Source: Anaerococcus mediterraneensis (GTDB lineage: Bacteria; Bacillota; Clostridia; Tissierellales; Peptoniphilaceae). From it: a DNA stretch of 64,000 nt. Where the stretch lies: contig NZ_LT635772.1 in assembly GCF_900128415.1 (NCBI RefSeq), positions 124,001 through 188,000 of the forward strand, given 5' to 3'. Shown here piece by piece: positions 27,251 through 36,480 of this stretch. How positions within the stretch are numbered: position 1 is the first letter of the stretch; each line of letters starts with the position of its first letter. The notes under the pieces were generated by a model. It made no database searches. It worked only from the letters and a program-made list of their open reading frames with translations, and was not told the origin of the DNA. A program made the position numbers and the translations under genes.

Positions 27251-27280
27251 AGAGAGCGATAAATTTATCACTCTCTTTTT
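27251..27280 (+). terminator. Terminator-like hairpin in the leader of the hydrolase gene
   Basis: AGAGAGCGATAAA and TTTATCACTCTCT form an almost perfect stem followed by a T-run. It lies about 25 bases after the promoter start region and 30 bases before the coding start, so it would act as an attenuator on this gene. No aptamer I recognise precedes it. Confidence 0.6.
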
Positions 27281-27312
27281 GTCTGTAATCAAAAAAATTA
27301 TAAGGAGTCATT

Positions 27313-29331
27313 ATGAAAACAAGCAAAAAGCAAATCGCAGCTATAATTATTTCCTTGATAATGATTATAGCAGGCTCAATCTGTGCAAATTATTTTAATA
27401 CATCTGGCCGTAGTGTCGATGTGAAAAGGATATCATTTGAAACAGACAAGGGTACTCTTTCAGGTCTTTTGTACAAACCAAAGGATGCTGATGAAACAAG
27501 TCCAAGACCAACTCTTGTCACTACTCACGGCTATCTAAACTCTTCCGAGATGCAGGATGCACCAGCTATAGAGATGTCAAGACGCGGTTATGTTGTCCTT
27601 GCTCTAGACCAATATGATCACGGACATTCTAAGAGCAACGCAGAAAATACAGGTAGCTTTATGGGATTTTGGCCATCATCTATCTACGATGCTGTCAACT
27701 ACATGTATGACAAGGACTATGTCCTAAAGGATAAAGACAAAAATGGGATCATAGCTGTATCTGGTCACTCTATGGGTGGATTTTCTACAACTAACGCCCT
27801 AATCTATGACCAAGAGACCTTTAAAAAAACTGGCATCAAAAAAATCCACGCCCAATTATCAGTAGGATCTGACCACACCTGGCAAAAAATAATGGGTATA
27901 GATGATGAAACCATAATAAAATCTATGGATGATAGGTTTGTAGGAAAAATAGCCGGCCAATTTGATGAGTTTTTCTTTAACCAAGAAAACCAACCAGGTA
28001 GTGTTGTCAAAAAGAACTATGTTGGCACAGCCGAAGGTAAGGCAATTTTGGAAAATGAAAATGCCAAGAGCGATACCTGGTACGATGTCAAATCTGGTGG
28101 CAAAAGAATAATCTATGAACCTTACCAAACCCACCCATGGAACCACTTTTCAAAAGCGACAACCAAAGATATGCTAGACTTTTATGATGTGGTTTTTAAA
28201 GAATACAAGAACGAAAAAATATTAGAAATCAACTCTTATAATCAAAAATGGATGTACAAAGAAGCCGCTGAGTTTGTAGGTCTTGTTGGCTTTGTCATAT
28301 TTTTAATATCCTTTGCAGGTCTTCTTTCTGATACAAAAGTCTTTGCCAAGGTCAAAAGTGACACCAAGCTCCCACTATCTATAGAAAATACAAATATAGA
28401 AAGTGCCTTTACTTCTAAATTTATATTTTTACTTGGCGTTTTATTGCCAGCTATAATCTACTCATCAGTTTATGCAGGAGATTTTAACTCAAATGGCATG
28501 ATTACCCTAAATATCCTAGCCATATTTATGTTTATATTTTCAATAGTCGGTCTAGGATTAAACGCTAAGTATAAAAAAGAGCATTGGACCAAGGGATCAT
28601 TTTTAGTTCTCTGTGCGAGTCTAGTCTTGTTTGTACTAACAAGGTTTAACATCTTTGTAGATTCGCCAGTATTCCAAGGACCAACTGTCAACAGGATTGT
28701 CTGCTGGGCCCTAATTTGTGCTATGCTAAGTATCTTTATAAGCATCTACGGATACCTACTAAGAAGAGATTATGAAAAGGGAATAGGCCTTTATGAATAC
28801 GGTCTAAAGGCAAATTTCTCATCTATAATATTATCCTTGATCCTAGCTATAATTGTAGCTGTAGTTGGCTTTGCTATTTTATTTATAATAGATAAAATAT
28901 TATTAGTTGATTTTAGGATCTGGTCACTAGCCTTCAAAACATTTGAACAAAGCCATATCCTAGCAGCCCTAAAATATATGCCACTATTTTTCATATATTA
29001 CCTAGTAGCTGGTACTGGTTCTATTATAAACTCAAATGGCAAAAATGGCTTTGCCGCATACTTCAAGGCTTGCATCATAAATATGGGTGGTATACTCCTA
29101 TGGCTGATAGCCCAATATACAAAACTATTTGTAACAGGTCTAGCCCTATATCCAAACGATGCCCTATCAGGAATCTTGTTAGTAGCCCTTGTACCATCAT
29201 TAGTCATAGCCTTTATAAATACCAAATATCTCTATAATAAAAATGGAAATATTTACCTACCAGCCTTTATGAATGCTATAATTCTAACAATGATGACTGT
29301 TGCAAATACAACAATATACTTCCAAGCTTAG
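27313..29331 (+). CDS. Alpha/beta hydrolase fused to a polytopic membrane domain
   Basis: This is a 672-residue protein. An N-terminal helix near residues 8-27 is followed by an alpha/beta-hydrolase domain (about 30-310) with TTHGYLNSSEM and the nucleophile elbow GHSMGGFS (Ser near residue 152); a catalytic His is likely in THPWNHFS near residue 278. From about residue 318 onward there are some ten membrane helices with no transporter motif. It may be a membrane esterase/acyl-transfer enzyme. Promoter and attenuator-like hairpin precede it; the next gene follows after 11 bases and is probably co-transcribed. Confidence 0.8.
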   Translation: MKTSKKQIAAIIISLIMIIAGSICANYFNTSGRSVDVKRISFETDKGTLSGLLYKPKDADETSPRPTLVTTHGYLNSSEMQDAPAIEMSRRGYVVLALDQYDHGHSKSNAENTGSFMGFWPSSIYDAVNYMYDKDYVLKDKDKNGIIAVSGHSMGGFSTTNALIYDQETFKKTGIKKIHAQLSVGSDHTWQKIMGIDDETIIKSMDDRFVGKIAGQFDEFFFNQENQPGSVVKKNYVGTAEGKAILENENAKSDTWYDVKSGGKRIIYEPYQTHPWNHFSKATTKDMLDFYDVVFKEYKNEKILEINSYNQKWMYKEAAEFVGLVGFVIFLISFAGLLSDTKVFAKVKSDTKLPLSIENTNIESAFTSKFIFLLGVLLPAIIYSSVYAGDFNSNGMITLNILAIFMFIFSIVGLGLNAKYKKEHWTKGSFLVLCASLVLFVLTRFNIFVDSPVFQGPTVNRIVCWALICAMLSIFISIYGYLLRRDYEKGIGLYEYGLKANFSSIILSLILAIIVAVVGFAILFIIDKILLVDFRIWSLAFKTFEQSHILAALKYMPLFFIYYLVAGTGSIINSNGKNGFAAYFKACIINMGGILLWLIAQYTKLFVTGLALYPNDALSGILLVALVPSLVIAFINTKYLYNKNGNIYLPAFMNAIILTMMTVANTTIYFQA

Positions 29332-29342
29332 GAAGGATTTTT

Positions 29343-30818
29343 ATGTATGACCTTATAATCATAGGAGCTGGAGTCACTGGCGCCTCTATCGCCAGGAGGC
29401 TTTCTGCCTACAAACTAAATATTTTGGTTTTGGAAAAAGAAATAGATGTATCCATGGGAGCATCAAAAGCAAACTCAGCTATTGTCCACGGTGGCTATGC
29501 AGAGCCCCACAGAGAGCTCAGGGGCCGTCTTTGCTATGAGGGCAGGAAAGAGTTTAAAAAATTAAATGAAGAATTAAACTTCGGATTTTTAGAAAACGGA
29601 TCTTTGGTCCTTGCCTTTGACAAAAAAGATGAAGAGGCGCTCGAAAGACTCTTGGCCATGGGTATAGAAAACGGCCTTGATGACCTTGAAATAATAGACC
29701 AAGAAAAACTCAGATCTATAGAGCCAAACGTCTCAGATGATGCCATCTCCGCCCTATATTGCAAGGGTGCCGGAGTATGCTCACCCTATGAGTATGTCAT
29801 AGCCCTAATGGAAAATGCCATCACAAATGGGGTTGACCTAAAACTAGAAAACGAAGTTAAATCTATAGAAAAAAATGGCAATAGCTTTATACTTACAAAT
29901 CAAAATGGCGAAAAATATAAATCTCGCTTTGTAGTCAATGCCTCAGGCCTTGAGGGAGCAAATGTTTCTAAAATGATAACAGAGACTGATTTTGATATCC
30001 ATCCAAGATCTGGAGAATATCTTATCATGCAAAAAGGCACTGGCAAAAGGCTAAATCAAGTCCTATTTCAAAGTCCAAGTCCCATATCCAAGGGCATTCT
30101 TGTGACAAGGACCTACCACAACAACCTACTTTTAGGACCTGACGCTATAGATGAAGAAGTCTTAGACCTAGGCACCCACATGGAAAGACTAGAGACCATC
30201 TACAAGCTTGCCCAAAAATCAGTCAAGCCTGGCGTCATAAATTTAAAAGAATTTATTAGATCTTTCACAGGACTGAGACCTGCTGCATCTACTGGGGACT
30301 TTATAATAGAAAACTCAAAAACCTCTGGCTTTATAAATGTAGTAGGCATCCAATCTCCAGGCATTACATCCTCCCCTGCAATTGCCCGCATGGTAGAAGA
30401 CATACTTAAAAGTCTGGGTTTAGAATTAATAAAAGATAAGACGTATAATCCCCACAGAAAACCAATCATAAAATACAAAGACCTAGAAGATTTCAACAAA
30501 ATCAAAAACAGACTCGACTATGAGCTTGGAAATCCTGATAGGATAGTCTGCAGGTGCGAGCAGGTTGATGAGAAAACAATCAGAGATGCCATGAACAGGG
30601 GTATAAAATGCAAATCCTTTGACTCCATAAAACGCAGAACAAGGGCAGGCATGGGCTTTTGCCAAGGATCTTTTTGTAGGACCAGGGTCATAGAAGTCAT
30701 GGAAGATGAATATAAAGAAAAAATCAAATCTGATAAATTTGATTATGAAGAAAAATTAATTTCCAGGATTAGCAAAAAAGATGTAAATGACTTTATCAAA
30801 AAACAAGAAATAAAGTAA
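29343..30818 (+). CDS. FAD-dependent glycerol-3-phosphate dehydrogenase-like protein with BFD Fe-S domain
   Basis: This 491-residue flavoprotein has an N-terminal FAD site (YDLIIIGAGVTGASIARRL), a DAO-type body and a C-terminal [2Fe-2S] BFD-like domain with CRC (near residue 400) and CQGSFC. It resembles anaerobic GlpA-type glycerol-3-phosphate dehydrogenase and is a paralogue of the enzyme at 32717-34138. It is separate from the glycerol operon and follows the membrane hydrolase gene. The substrate may be glycerol-3-phosphate or another hydroxyacid. Confidence 0.8.
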   Translation: MYDLIIIGAGVTGASIARRLSAYKLNILVLEKEIDVSMGASKANSAIVHGGYAEPHRELRGRLCYEGRKEFKKLNEELNFGFLENGSLVLAFDKKDEEALERLLAMGIENGLDDLEIIDQEKLRSIEPNVSDDAISALYCKGAGVCSPYEYVIALMENAITNGVDLKLENEVKSIEKNGNSFILTNQNGEKYKSRFVVNASGLEGANVSKMITETDFDIHPRSGEYLIMQKGTGKRLNQVLFQSPSPISKGILVTRTYHNNLLLGPDAIDEEVLDLGTHMERLETIYKLAQKSVKPGVINLKEFIRSFTGLRPAASTGDFIIENSKTSGFINVVGIQSPGITSSPAIARMVEDILKSLGLELIKDKTYNPHRKPIIKYKDLEDFNKIKNRLDYELGNPDRIVCRCEQVDEKTIRDAMNRGIKCKSFDSIKRRTRAGMGFCQGSFCRTRVIEVMEDEYKEKIKSDKFDYEEKLISRISKKDVNDFIKKQEIK

Positions 30819-30891
30819 AAAATATTTATCAAATTCGTTTTATAATATCAATAAAAAACTTTTTGTTATCACAACTTCATCTATAAAGAAA

Positions 30892-30920
30892 AATCCCAGA
30901 TAAGTAACTTATCTGGGATT
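30892..30920. terminator. Long perfect stem-loop after the flavoprotein gene
   Basis: AATCCCAGATAAG and CTTATCTGGGATT form a 13-bp perfect stem with a TAA loop. The flanking T-richness is modest, so it may be a terminator of the plus-strand gene. Confidence 0.65.
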
Positions 30921-30924
30921 AATT

Positions 30925-31105
30925 TTAAAAACCATAAAAACTTTATTTGATCTATATTTCCTCTAACCTAGGTAGAAAACAAATATCAAGACTGTATAGC
31001 TCTCATGAGCTTTCCCCGCTTATTAGTTTCGTTCAAAATGAGAGGATTCTTTCTTTATCAGATAACTCAGCAATAGTTTATTGACTGGGTCTTTTTATTT
31101 TGCAT
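30925..31105 (+). ncRNA. Possible small RNA ending in an intrinsic terminator
   Basis: About 180 non-coding bases lie between two convergent operons. The plus strand holds paired elements (TTCCTCT with AGAGGA; AGCTC-TCAT-GAGCT hairpin) and ends with CTCAGCAATA-GTT-TATTGACTGGG followed by TTTTTATTTT. This is a plausible plus-strand terminator at 31064-31100, with no coding gene to terminate after the hairpin at 30892. No known RNA family was recognised (it is not the SRP, RNase P or tmRNA pattern). Low confidence. Confidence 0.35.
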
Positions 31106-31451
31106 CTGCTGTTGCCAAAATCCTAACTCCTGTACCAGCCACATTTTCTATCAAGCAGTCACCTATTTCTACTGGAGCTTTTGTACGGGCATTGTTAATC
31201 TGGATCATGACCTCCATGATTTTTCCTTTTGGTATTGGGTTTTCGGTTTTTACTGACACTAGATATTGGCTAGATCCCTCTACCCTCATTGTTGATGTGA
31301 CAGTTCTTACCGGGTTTGTCATTTCGTTTTTTGCGTATATTTCGCCTCTTTTGCATGTGTTTCCACTTATATTTGTGATTTGTCCATCTTCTACTGTAAG
31401 GCTGACTGTGCAGCCAAGTGGGCAATTTATACAGGTTAATTCTTTGATCAT
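31095..31451 (-). CDS. DUF1667 Fe-S protein of the anaerobic glycerol-3-phosphate dehydrogenase
   Basis: This 118-residue protein carries a Cys cluster motif CINCPLGC near its start and NTCKRG further on, typical of an iron-sulfur-binding DUF1667 protein. Such proteins accompany GlpA/GlpB-like flavoproteins in Firmicutes and probably act as a third electron-transfer subunit. It overlaps the flavoprotein gene (ATGA) and is last in the glycerol operon. Confidence 0.85.
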   Translation of the reverse strand: MIKELTCINCPLGCTVSLTVEDGQITNISGNTCKRGEIYAKNEMTNPVRTVTSTMRVEGSSQYLVSVKTENPIPKGKIMEVMIQINNARTKAPVEIGDCLIENVAGTGVRILATADAK

Positions 31452-32707
31452 AAGCTCTCCAATCTTACTTCGATTTTTTCGCTATTTTCATCTAGATCTC
31501 TTTTCTTTATGACTAGATTTTCCATCTCACCTGGTGCAAATACTAGTTTTCTCTTTTGGGCTACTTCTTTGCCATCTACTTCAAGAACTAATCTTGATTT
31601 TTGATAAATATTATTTACCCTAAACCTAATTACTACTTCATCTCTCATTGAGCCTGGGGCTATATATTGAGGAACTGTGTAGGTTACGCCCTTGCCTGGT
31701 GTGAGATGGATTTTCTTTTCACTATCAGCCTTAAATTCATCTTTGATATAGGCTGCTGCGTTTTCTCCTGCAAGCTCACTTTCTTCTGTTACATAGTCTA
31801 CCAGGTCGTGGACGTGGAGGACATTGCCTGATGCAAAAACCCCATCTATAGATGTCATCATCCTATCAGATACTTCTGCCCCTTTTGTTCTAGGATCAAT
31901 TTTGATTTGTGCATCCCTACTTAGTTCATTTTCTGGGATAAGACCTACTGAAAGCAGGATAGCATCACACTCTACAAACTCTTCTGTTCCTGGGATTACT
32001 TTCATATTTTCATCTACCTTTGATAGGTAAACTCCCTCCACCCTATCATCTCCGACTATATCTGATATTGTTGTTGAAAAGTATAGTGGGATATCAAAAT
32101 CGTCTAAACATTGGACTATATTTCTTTTTAGTCCTCCAGAATAAGGCATAATTTCTGCCACGCATTGAACTTTGCCACCCTCTAAAGTCATACGTCTTGC
32201 CATGATTAGGCCTATATCTCCAGATCCAAGGATTACAATCTTTTTACCTGGCATAAAGCCGTCAAGGTTTACAAGTTTTTGGGCTGTACCTGCTGAATAT
32301 ACACCTGCTGGACGGCTTCCTGGTATGTTTAGGGCTCCTCTTGGTCTTTCCCTACAACCCATTGCTAGGATTACTGCCTTTGGCATTAATTGGAACATAC
32401 CATTCTCTTCGTTCATTAGGGTTAGGGTTTTATCATGGCTAAAGTCCATTACGATTGTATTTAGCATTACATCTATATTTCGCTTTGCTACTTCATCTTC
32501 AAACCTGCCAGCATATTCTGGACCTGTTAATTCTTCTTTGAATCTATGAAGGCCGAAACCATTGTGGATGCATTGATTGAGGATTCCGCCAAGCCTATTA
32601 TCCCTTTCTACAATCAAGATATTTTCTATACCACAATCATAGGCTTTTGCTGCTGCTGCAAGACCTGCAGGGCCGCCACCTACTACTACTAAATCATAAT
32701 TTTTCAT
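31448..32707 (-). CDS. Pyridine nucleotide-disulfide-type FAD/NAD oxidoreductase (GlpB-like)
   Basis: This 419-residue cytoplasmic flavoprotein has FAD-binding GGGPAGLAAA near its start, a C-x4-C-type redox region replaced by NQCIHNGFG, NAD-binding ILGSGDIGLIMA near residue 167 and a final SIDGVFASGNV FAD motif. It lies between the GlpA-like enzyme and the DUF1667 gene and very likely passes electrons from glycerol-3-phosphate to NAD+ or another acceptor. Gaps on both sides are under 10 bases or overlapping. Confidence 0.88.
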   Translation of the reverse strand: MKNYDLVVVGGGPAGLAAAAKAYDCGIENILIVERDNRLGGILNQCIHNGFGLHRFKEELTGPEYAGRFEDEVAKRNIDVMLNTIVMDFSHDKTLTLMNEENGMFQLMPKAVILAMGCRERPRGALNIPGSRPAGVYSAGTAQKLVNLDGFMPGKKIVILGSGDIGLIMARRMTLEGGKVQCVAEIMPYSGGLKRNIVQCLDDFDIPLYFSTTISDIVGDDRVEGVYLSKVDENMKVIPGTEEFVECDAILLSVGLIPENELSRDAQIKIDPRTKGAEVSDRMMTSIDGVFASGNVLHVHDLVDYVTEESELAGENAAAYIKDEFKADSEKKIHLTPGKGVTYTVPQYIAPGSMRDEVVIRFRVNNIYQKSRLVLEVDGKEVAQKRKLVFAPGEMENLVIKKRDLDENSEKIEVRLESL

Positions 32708-32716
32708 TGTCTTCTC

Positions 32717-34138
32717 CTACTTTACTCTACCATCTACATAATAAGATTCTTTTGAGTTTTTAACTACATCTGATATATCTTCGCCTAGTTCTCTTGCTAA
32801 GATTTCCATTAGATGTGGTAGGCAGAATCCGCCCTGGCACCTTCCAGCGCTTGCTCTTACACGTCTTTTGATACCGTCTATAGTCCTTGCTCCAAGTGGT
32901 CTATTTATTGCATCTACTATTTCGCCTTCTGTTACAGATTCACACCTGCAGATAATTTTGCCATATAATTTGTTTTTCTTGATTAGGTCAGAGTGTTCTT
33001 CAAGGCTCATCTGACATGTTTTTGGTATTGGATTTCTGTCTGGTGTGAAATTTTCATTTTCGGCAAATCCATATTTTTCTGCCACAAGATTTGCCATATA
33101 TTTACCAATAGCTGGAGATGAGGTGAGTCCTGGAGATTCTATACCAAGGCAGTCAAAAAATCCTTCTTCGCTTTCCCCAAGGATAAAGTCGCCACCTAGT
33201 TCGTGGGCCCTGTTACCTGAGAAGGATGTGATTACCATCCTAACTGGGACATCTTTCACAGTGCGGCTTGATTTTTCTACAATTTCTTCAAGTCTTTGTC
33301 TTGTTGATCTCCTATCATTTTTATCATCTATGAAGTCTGAAGTTGGACCAACAAGTGTGTTGTCATCTATAGTTGGTGTTACAAGGATCCCCTTGCCCTT
33401 TTCAGTTGGAAGGTTAAACATTACATGGTTTACAAAACCTGCTGTTTCCTTATCCAATAACAAATACTCACCACGTCTTGCCTTAATTTCATATTTTTTA
33501 TCAGAAATTTGGTTGTGAAGTTCATCTGAATATACACCAGCACAGTTTATGACCGCTTTGGTTTCAAAGTCTCCATTATTTGTATGTAGGAGCCAGTGGT
33601 CGTCTTTTCTTTCGATTTTTTCAACCTTTGTATTAAATTTATAGTCTACACCATTGATGTTTGAAACTTCCGCATAGGCTATATTCATCAAAAATGGATC
33701 CAAGATTCCTGCTTCTAAGCAATAGAGTGAACCTACCACATCATCAGTGATATTCTCTTCTAGGGCCAAGGTTTCTTCTCTGTTTAGGATTTTCATTCCC
33801 TTGACACCATTTTCTATACCATAATCATATAGTTTTTGAAGTTTTGGCATATCTTTCTCATCATGACACAAAACCAAAGACCCAATTTTTTTATAAGGAA
33901 ATGCAAATAGCTTGCTCTCCTCCTCCATCATTTGATTTCCAAGAACATTGAATTTTGCCTTTAAACTTCCAGGAACAGCATCATAGCCACCGTGGCAAAT
34001 ACCTGAGTTGGCCTTAGTTGTTTCGGTACAAACGTCTTCGTTTTTTTCAAGTAATAAAAATTTTCCTTTTTTCTTTGATAGGTGGCAAGCCACAGAAGCT
34101 CCTACAACTCCTCCACCAATAATTATTACGTCAAGCAT
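32717..34138 (-). CDS. Glycerol-3-phosphate dehydrogenase, FAD subunit with BFD domain (GlpA/GlpO-like)
   Basis: This flavoprotein of about 473 residues oxidises glycerol-3-phosphate to dihydroxyacetone phosphate. The FAD site VIIIGGGVVGASVACHL is at the N terminus; the C terminus carries the BFD [2Fe-2S] site with CRC and CQGGFC. I put the start at 34138 (MLDVIIIGGG), which has AAAGGAGT seven bases upstream; an earlier in-frame ATG at 34183 lacks a site. It is third in the operon glpP-glpK-glpA-like-glpB-like-DUF1667, with a GlpP-type hairpin just upstream. Confidence 0.9.
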   Translation of the reverse strand: MLDVIIIGGGVVGASVACHLSKKKGKFLLLEKNEDVCTETTKANSGICHGGYDAVPGSLKAKFNVLGNQMMEEESKLFAFPYKKIGSLVLCHDEKDMPKLQKLYDYGIENGVKGMKILNREETLALEENITDDVVGSLYCLEAGILDPFLMNIAYAEVSNINGVDYKFNTKVEKIERKDDHWLLHTNNGDFETKAVINCAGVYSDELHNQISDKKYEIKARRGEYLLLDKETAGFVNHVMFNLPTEKGKGILVTPTIDDNTLVGPTSDFIDDKNDRRSTRQRLEEIVEKSSRTVKDVPVRMVITSFSGNRAHELGGDFILGESEEGFFDCLGIESPGLTSSPAIGKYMANLVAEKYGFAENENFTPDRNPIPKTCQMSLEEHSDLIKKNKLYGKIICRCESVTEGEIVDAINRPLGARTIDGIKRRVRASAGRCQGGFCLPHLMEILARELGEDISDVVKNSKESYYVDGRVK

Positions 34139-34170
34139 CTTTACTCCTTTTATGTAAAAAACTAAATAAA

Positions 34171-34214
34171 AAAGCGAGCTCAAGTATAAAATTACTCTTG
34201 CTCGCTTCTCTCAT
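34171..34214 (-). promoter_or_regulatory. GlpP-type antiterminator/terminator leader between glpK and glpA-like gene
   Basis: Minus strand ATGAGAGAAGCGAGC ... GCTCGCTTTTTT forms a strong terminator-like hairpin. The block ATGAGAGAA(TA)GCGAGC...GCTCGCTTT also occurs upstream of glpP at 36371-36407. Two copies of one structured leader in a GlpP operon are best explained as GlpP binding sites that control read-through (inference). Confidence 0.6.
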
Positions 34215-34262
34215 TCTATTTATTTGTTTATATTATACTACAATAAAATTTTTCAATCAATA

Positions 34263-35768
34263 TTATTCTTCGTAGTGTTTAGCCCAATCGAAAGATCTTC
34301 CTATAGCCCTTTGCCAGTTTCTATCTTTCTTGTCTCTTTCTTCTTTAGAAATAGATGGTTCAAAGACTTGGTCTACTAACCTGTATTCTTTTATTTCTTC
34401 TTTATCTTTATAATATCCTGTGGCAAGACCTGCTAGGTATGAAGCTCCTAGAGCAGTTGTTTCAAGTGTTTTTGGCCTTTCCACCTTGGTTTGAATCATA
34501 TCTGCTTGAAATTGCATTAAGAAGTTATTTGCACTAGCACCACCATCTACTTTTAGTTCACGAAGAGCATGGCCTGCATCTCTTTCCATAGAAGCTAATA
34601 CATCATTTGTTAGATATGCAAGCGACTCAAGGGTTGCTCTTACTATGTGATATTTGTTTGTACCACGTGTTAGACCAACTATAGATCCCCTAGCATATGG
34701 GTCCCAATATGGTGCGCCAAGACCTGTAAAGGCAGGAACTACATAGCATCCATTTGTATCATTTACTTTTGTAGCCATGTATTCTGTATCATCAGCAGCA
34801 TCTACTATTCTTAGTTGGTCTCTAAGCCATTGGATTGCAGAACCAGCAACAAAGATAGATCCTTCAAGTGCATAGTCTACTTTTCCTTCTTCAAGCCCCC
34901 AGGCAATTGTAGTTACAAGTCCGTTTTGAGATTTTACAGCTTCTTTTCCTGTATTCATAAGTAGGAAGGCACCTGTACCATAAGTATTTTTAGCGTCTCC
35001 CTTTTCAAAGCATGTTTGACCAAATAAAGCTGCTTGTTGGTCACCTGCAATGCCTGCTATCTTAATTTGGCCATCAAAGTATCCTGGGAATGTTGTTCCA
35101 TAAATATATGAAGATGGTTTTACTTCTGGAAGCATACATTTTGGAATATTTAACATCTCAAGAAGTTCGTCATCCCATTCTAATGTATGGATGTTAAATA
35201 TCATAGTCCTAGCTGCATTTGAATAGTCAGTTACATGGACCTTGCCACGGGTTAGGTTATAAACTAACCAAGTATCTACTGTACCAAACAAAAGCTCACC
35301 CTTTTCTGCTCTTTCTTGGCCATTTTCTATATGGTCTAGGATCCATCTGATTTTGGTTGCAGAAAAGTATGGGTCGACAATTAGACCTGTTTTTTCTTGG
35401 ATGATAGACCTATAACCATCTTCAACTAGCTTATCTGCCATATCAGCTGTTCTCCTACATTGCCAAACTATGGCATTGTAGACAGGTTTACCAGTATCTT
35501 TTTCCCAAACTATAGTTGTTTCTCTTTGGTTGGTTATACCGATGGCCTCTATATCAGAAGCAGATATACCAATTTTGGCTATGGCCTCTGTACAAACTCC
35601 AAGTTGGGTTGACCAAATCTCTGTTGGGTCATGTTCTACCCAACCAGGATGTGGGAAAAATTGAGTAAATTCTTTTTGGGCTACTGATACAATTTCACCC
35701 TTTTTATCAAAAATTATTGCCCTATTGCTTGTTGTGCCGGCATCTAGTGCCATTATATATTTTGTCAT
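34263..35768 (-). CDS. glpK: Glycerol kinase
   Basis: This 501-residue cytoplasmic kinase phosphorylates glycerol to glycerol-3-phosphate; the length is canonical. FGGY motifs are evident: [14 protein letters not shown] at the N terminus, [15 protein letters not shown], the ATP-site [28 protein letters not shown] and the [13 protein letters not shown] segment. It lies 9 bases after glpP, so antiterminator and kinase are co-expressed, and a GlpP-type hairpin follows before the dehydrogenase genes. Confidence 0.97.
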   Translation of the reverse strand: MTKYIMALDAGTTSNRAIIFDKKGEIVSVAQKEFTQFFPHPGWVEHDPTEIWSTQLGVCTEAIAKIGISASDIEAIGITNQRETTIVWEKDTGKPVYNAIVWQCRRTADMADKLVEDGYRSIIQEKTGLIVDPYFSATKIRWILDHIENGQERAEKGELLFGTVDTWLVYNLTRGKVHVTDYSNAARTMIFNIHTLEWDDELLEMLNIPKCMLPEVKPSSYIYGTTFPGYFDGQIKIAGIAGDQQAALFGQTCFEKGDAKNTYGTGAFLLMNTGKEAVKSQNGLVTTIAWGLEEGKVDYALEGSIFVAGSAIQWLRDQLRIVDAADDTEYMATKVNDTNGCYVVPAFTGLGAPYWDPYARGSIVGLTRGTNKYHIVRATLESLAYLTNDVLASMERDAGHALRELKVDGGASANNFLMQFQADMIQTKVERPKTLETTALGASYLAGLATGYYKDKEEIKEYRLVDQVFEPSISKEERDKKDRNWQRAIGRSFDWAKHYEE

Positions 35769-35777
35769 ATCCAGTCC

Positions 35778-36350
35778 TTACATTTTCCAAATATTTTTAT
35801 TTGATGATGAAACTCCGACAGCGCCCGCATTTATTGCTGCCATTACATCTGTCTTTTCTCTTATAAGCCCACCTGCTATCAGCGGTGCCTGACTCCACCT
35901 AGTTATTTCCTCTATGATCTTTGGCATAATACCTGGCAAGATTTCTATAAAATCACAGGATGATTTTTTGATTGTATCTTTGACATTTTGATAAGAAAGT
36001 GAATCTAAGATAAAAAACCTGAGCACAGACATAAGCCCGATTTTTCTAGCATAGGCTGCGTTTTGTGCCCTCGTTGTGATAATCCCATCTGCCTTAGTAT
36101 ATTTTTTTATAAAAATACTAGACATAGTCGATGAAGATAGGCCTTCTATCAAGTTTTCATGGACAAAAACAACTTTTCCCAGACTTTTTAGCTTATCTAC
36201 AATTGCTGGGATCGTTTCGATATTTCCAAAAAGAACGAAAACGATTTTATTTTCCTTATAATCATCCTTCATACATTCTTTTAGGTCTTTGACATCTTTT
36301 ATAGCCATAACCAAGGGATTGGCATATAGTTGATCATCTACAAGCGACAT
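35778..36350 (-). CDS. glpP: GlpP glycerol operon antiterminator
   Basis: This 190-residue protein has the TIM-like GlpP fold; in Bacillus GlpP with glycerol-3-phosphate binds leader mRNA and prevents termination. Motifs ADGIITTRAQNAAYAR, FIEILPGIMPKII and APLIAGGLIREK match the family, including glycerol-3-phosphate-binding residues. Standard length. It leads the operon, and its own upstream leader (36371-36407) carries the hairpin that it probably recognises, so autoregulation is likely. Confidence 0.93.
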   Translation of the reverse strand: MSLVDDQLYANPLVMAIKDVKDLKECMKDDYKENKIVFVLFGNIETIPAIVDKLKSLGKVVFVHENLIEGLSSSTMSSIFIKKYTKADGIITTRAQNAAYARKIGLMSVLRFFILDSLSYQNVKDTIKKSSCDFIEILPGIMPKIIEEITRWSQAPLIAGGLIREKTDVMAAINAGAVGVSSSNKNIWKM

Positions 36351-36370
36351 ATTTCCTCCAATAAATACAC

Positions 36371-36407
36371 AAAGCGAGCCTAATTTCTTAGCTCGCTATT
36401 CTCTCAT
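36371..36407 (-). promoter_or_regulatory. GlpP-type leader hairpin upstream of glpP
   Basis: Minus strand ATGAGAGAATAGCGAGC ... GCTCGCTTT pairs as a stem-loop and matches the hairpin downstream of glpK. It lies between the presumed start of the operon and the glpP ribosome site. Confidence 0.6.
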
Positions 36408-36480
36408 GTATTAAATTCTACATATATGGTATCATAAATCAGCTTTTTGTGCAAGCATTTTCATAAGCTTATTTTATATA

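Noticed and set aside
30925..31105. SRP RNA, RNase P RNA or tmRNA
   Set aside because: None of their conserved cores is visible, and the segment is too short for the latter two.
33045..33518. 157-codon plus-strand frame inside the glycerol-3-phosphate dehydrogenase gene
   Set aside because: Codon use and serine/proline-rich translation are typical of an antisense shadow; the minus-strand protein has a full flavoprotein pattern.
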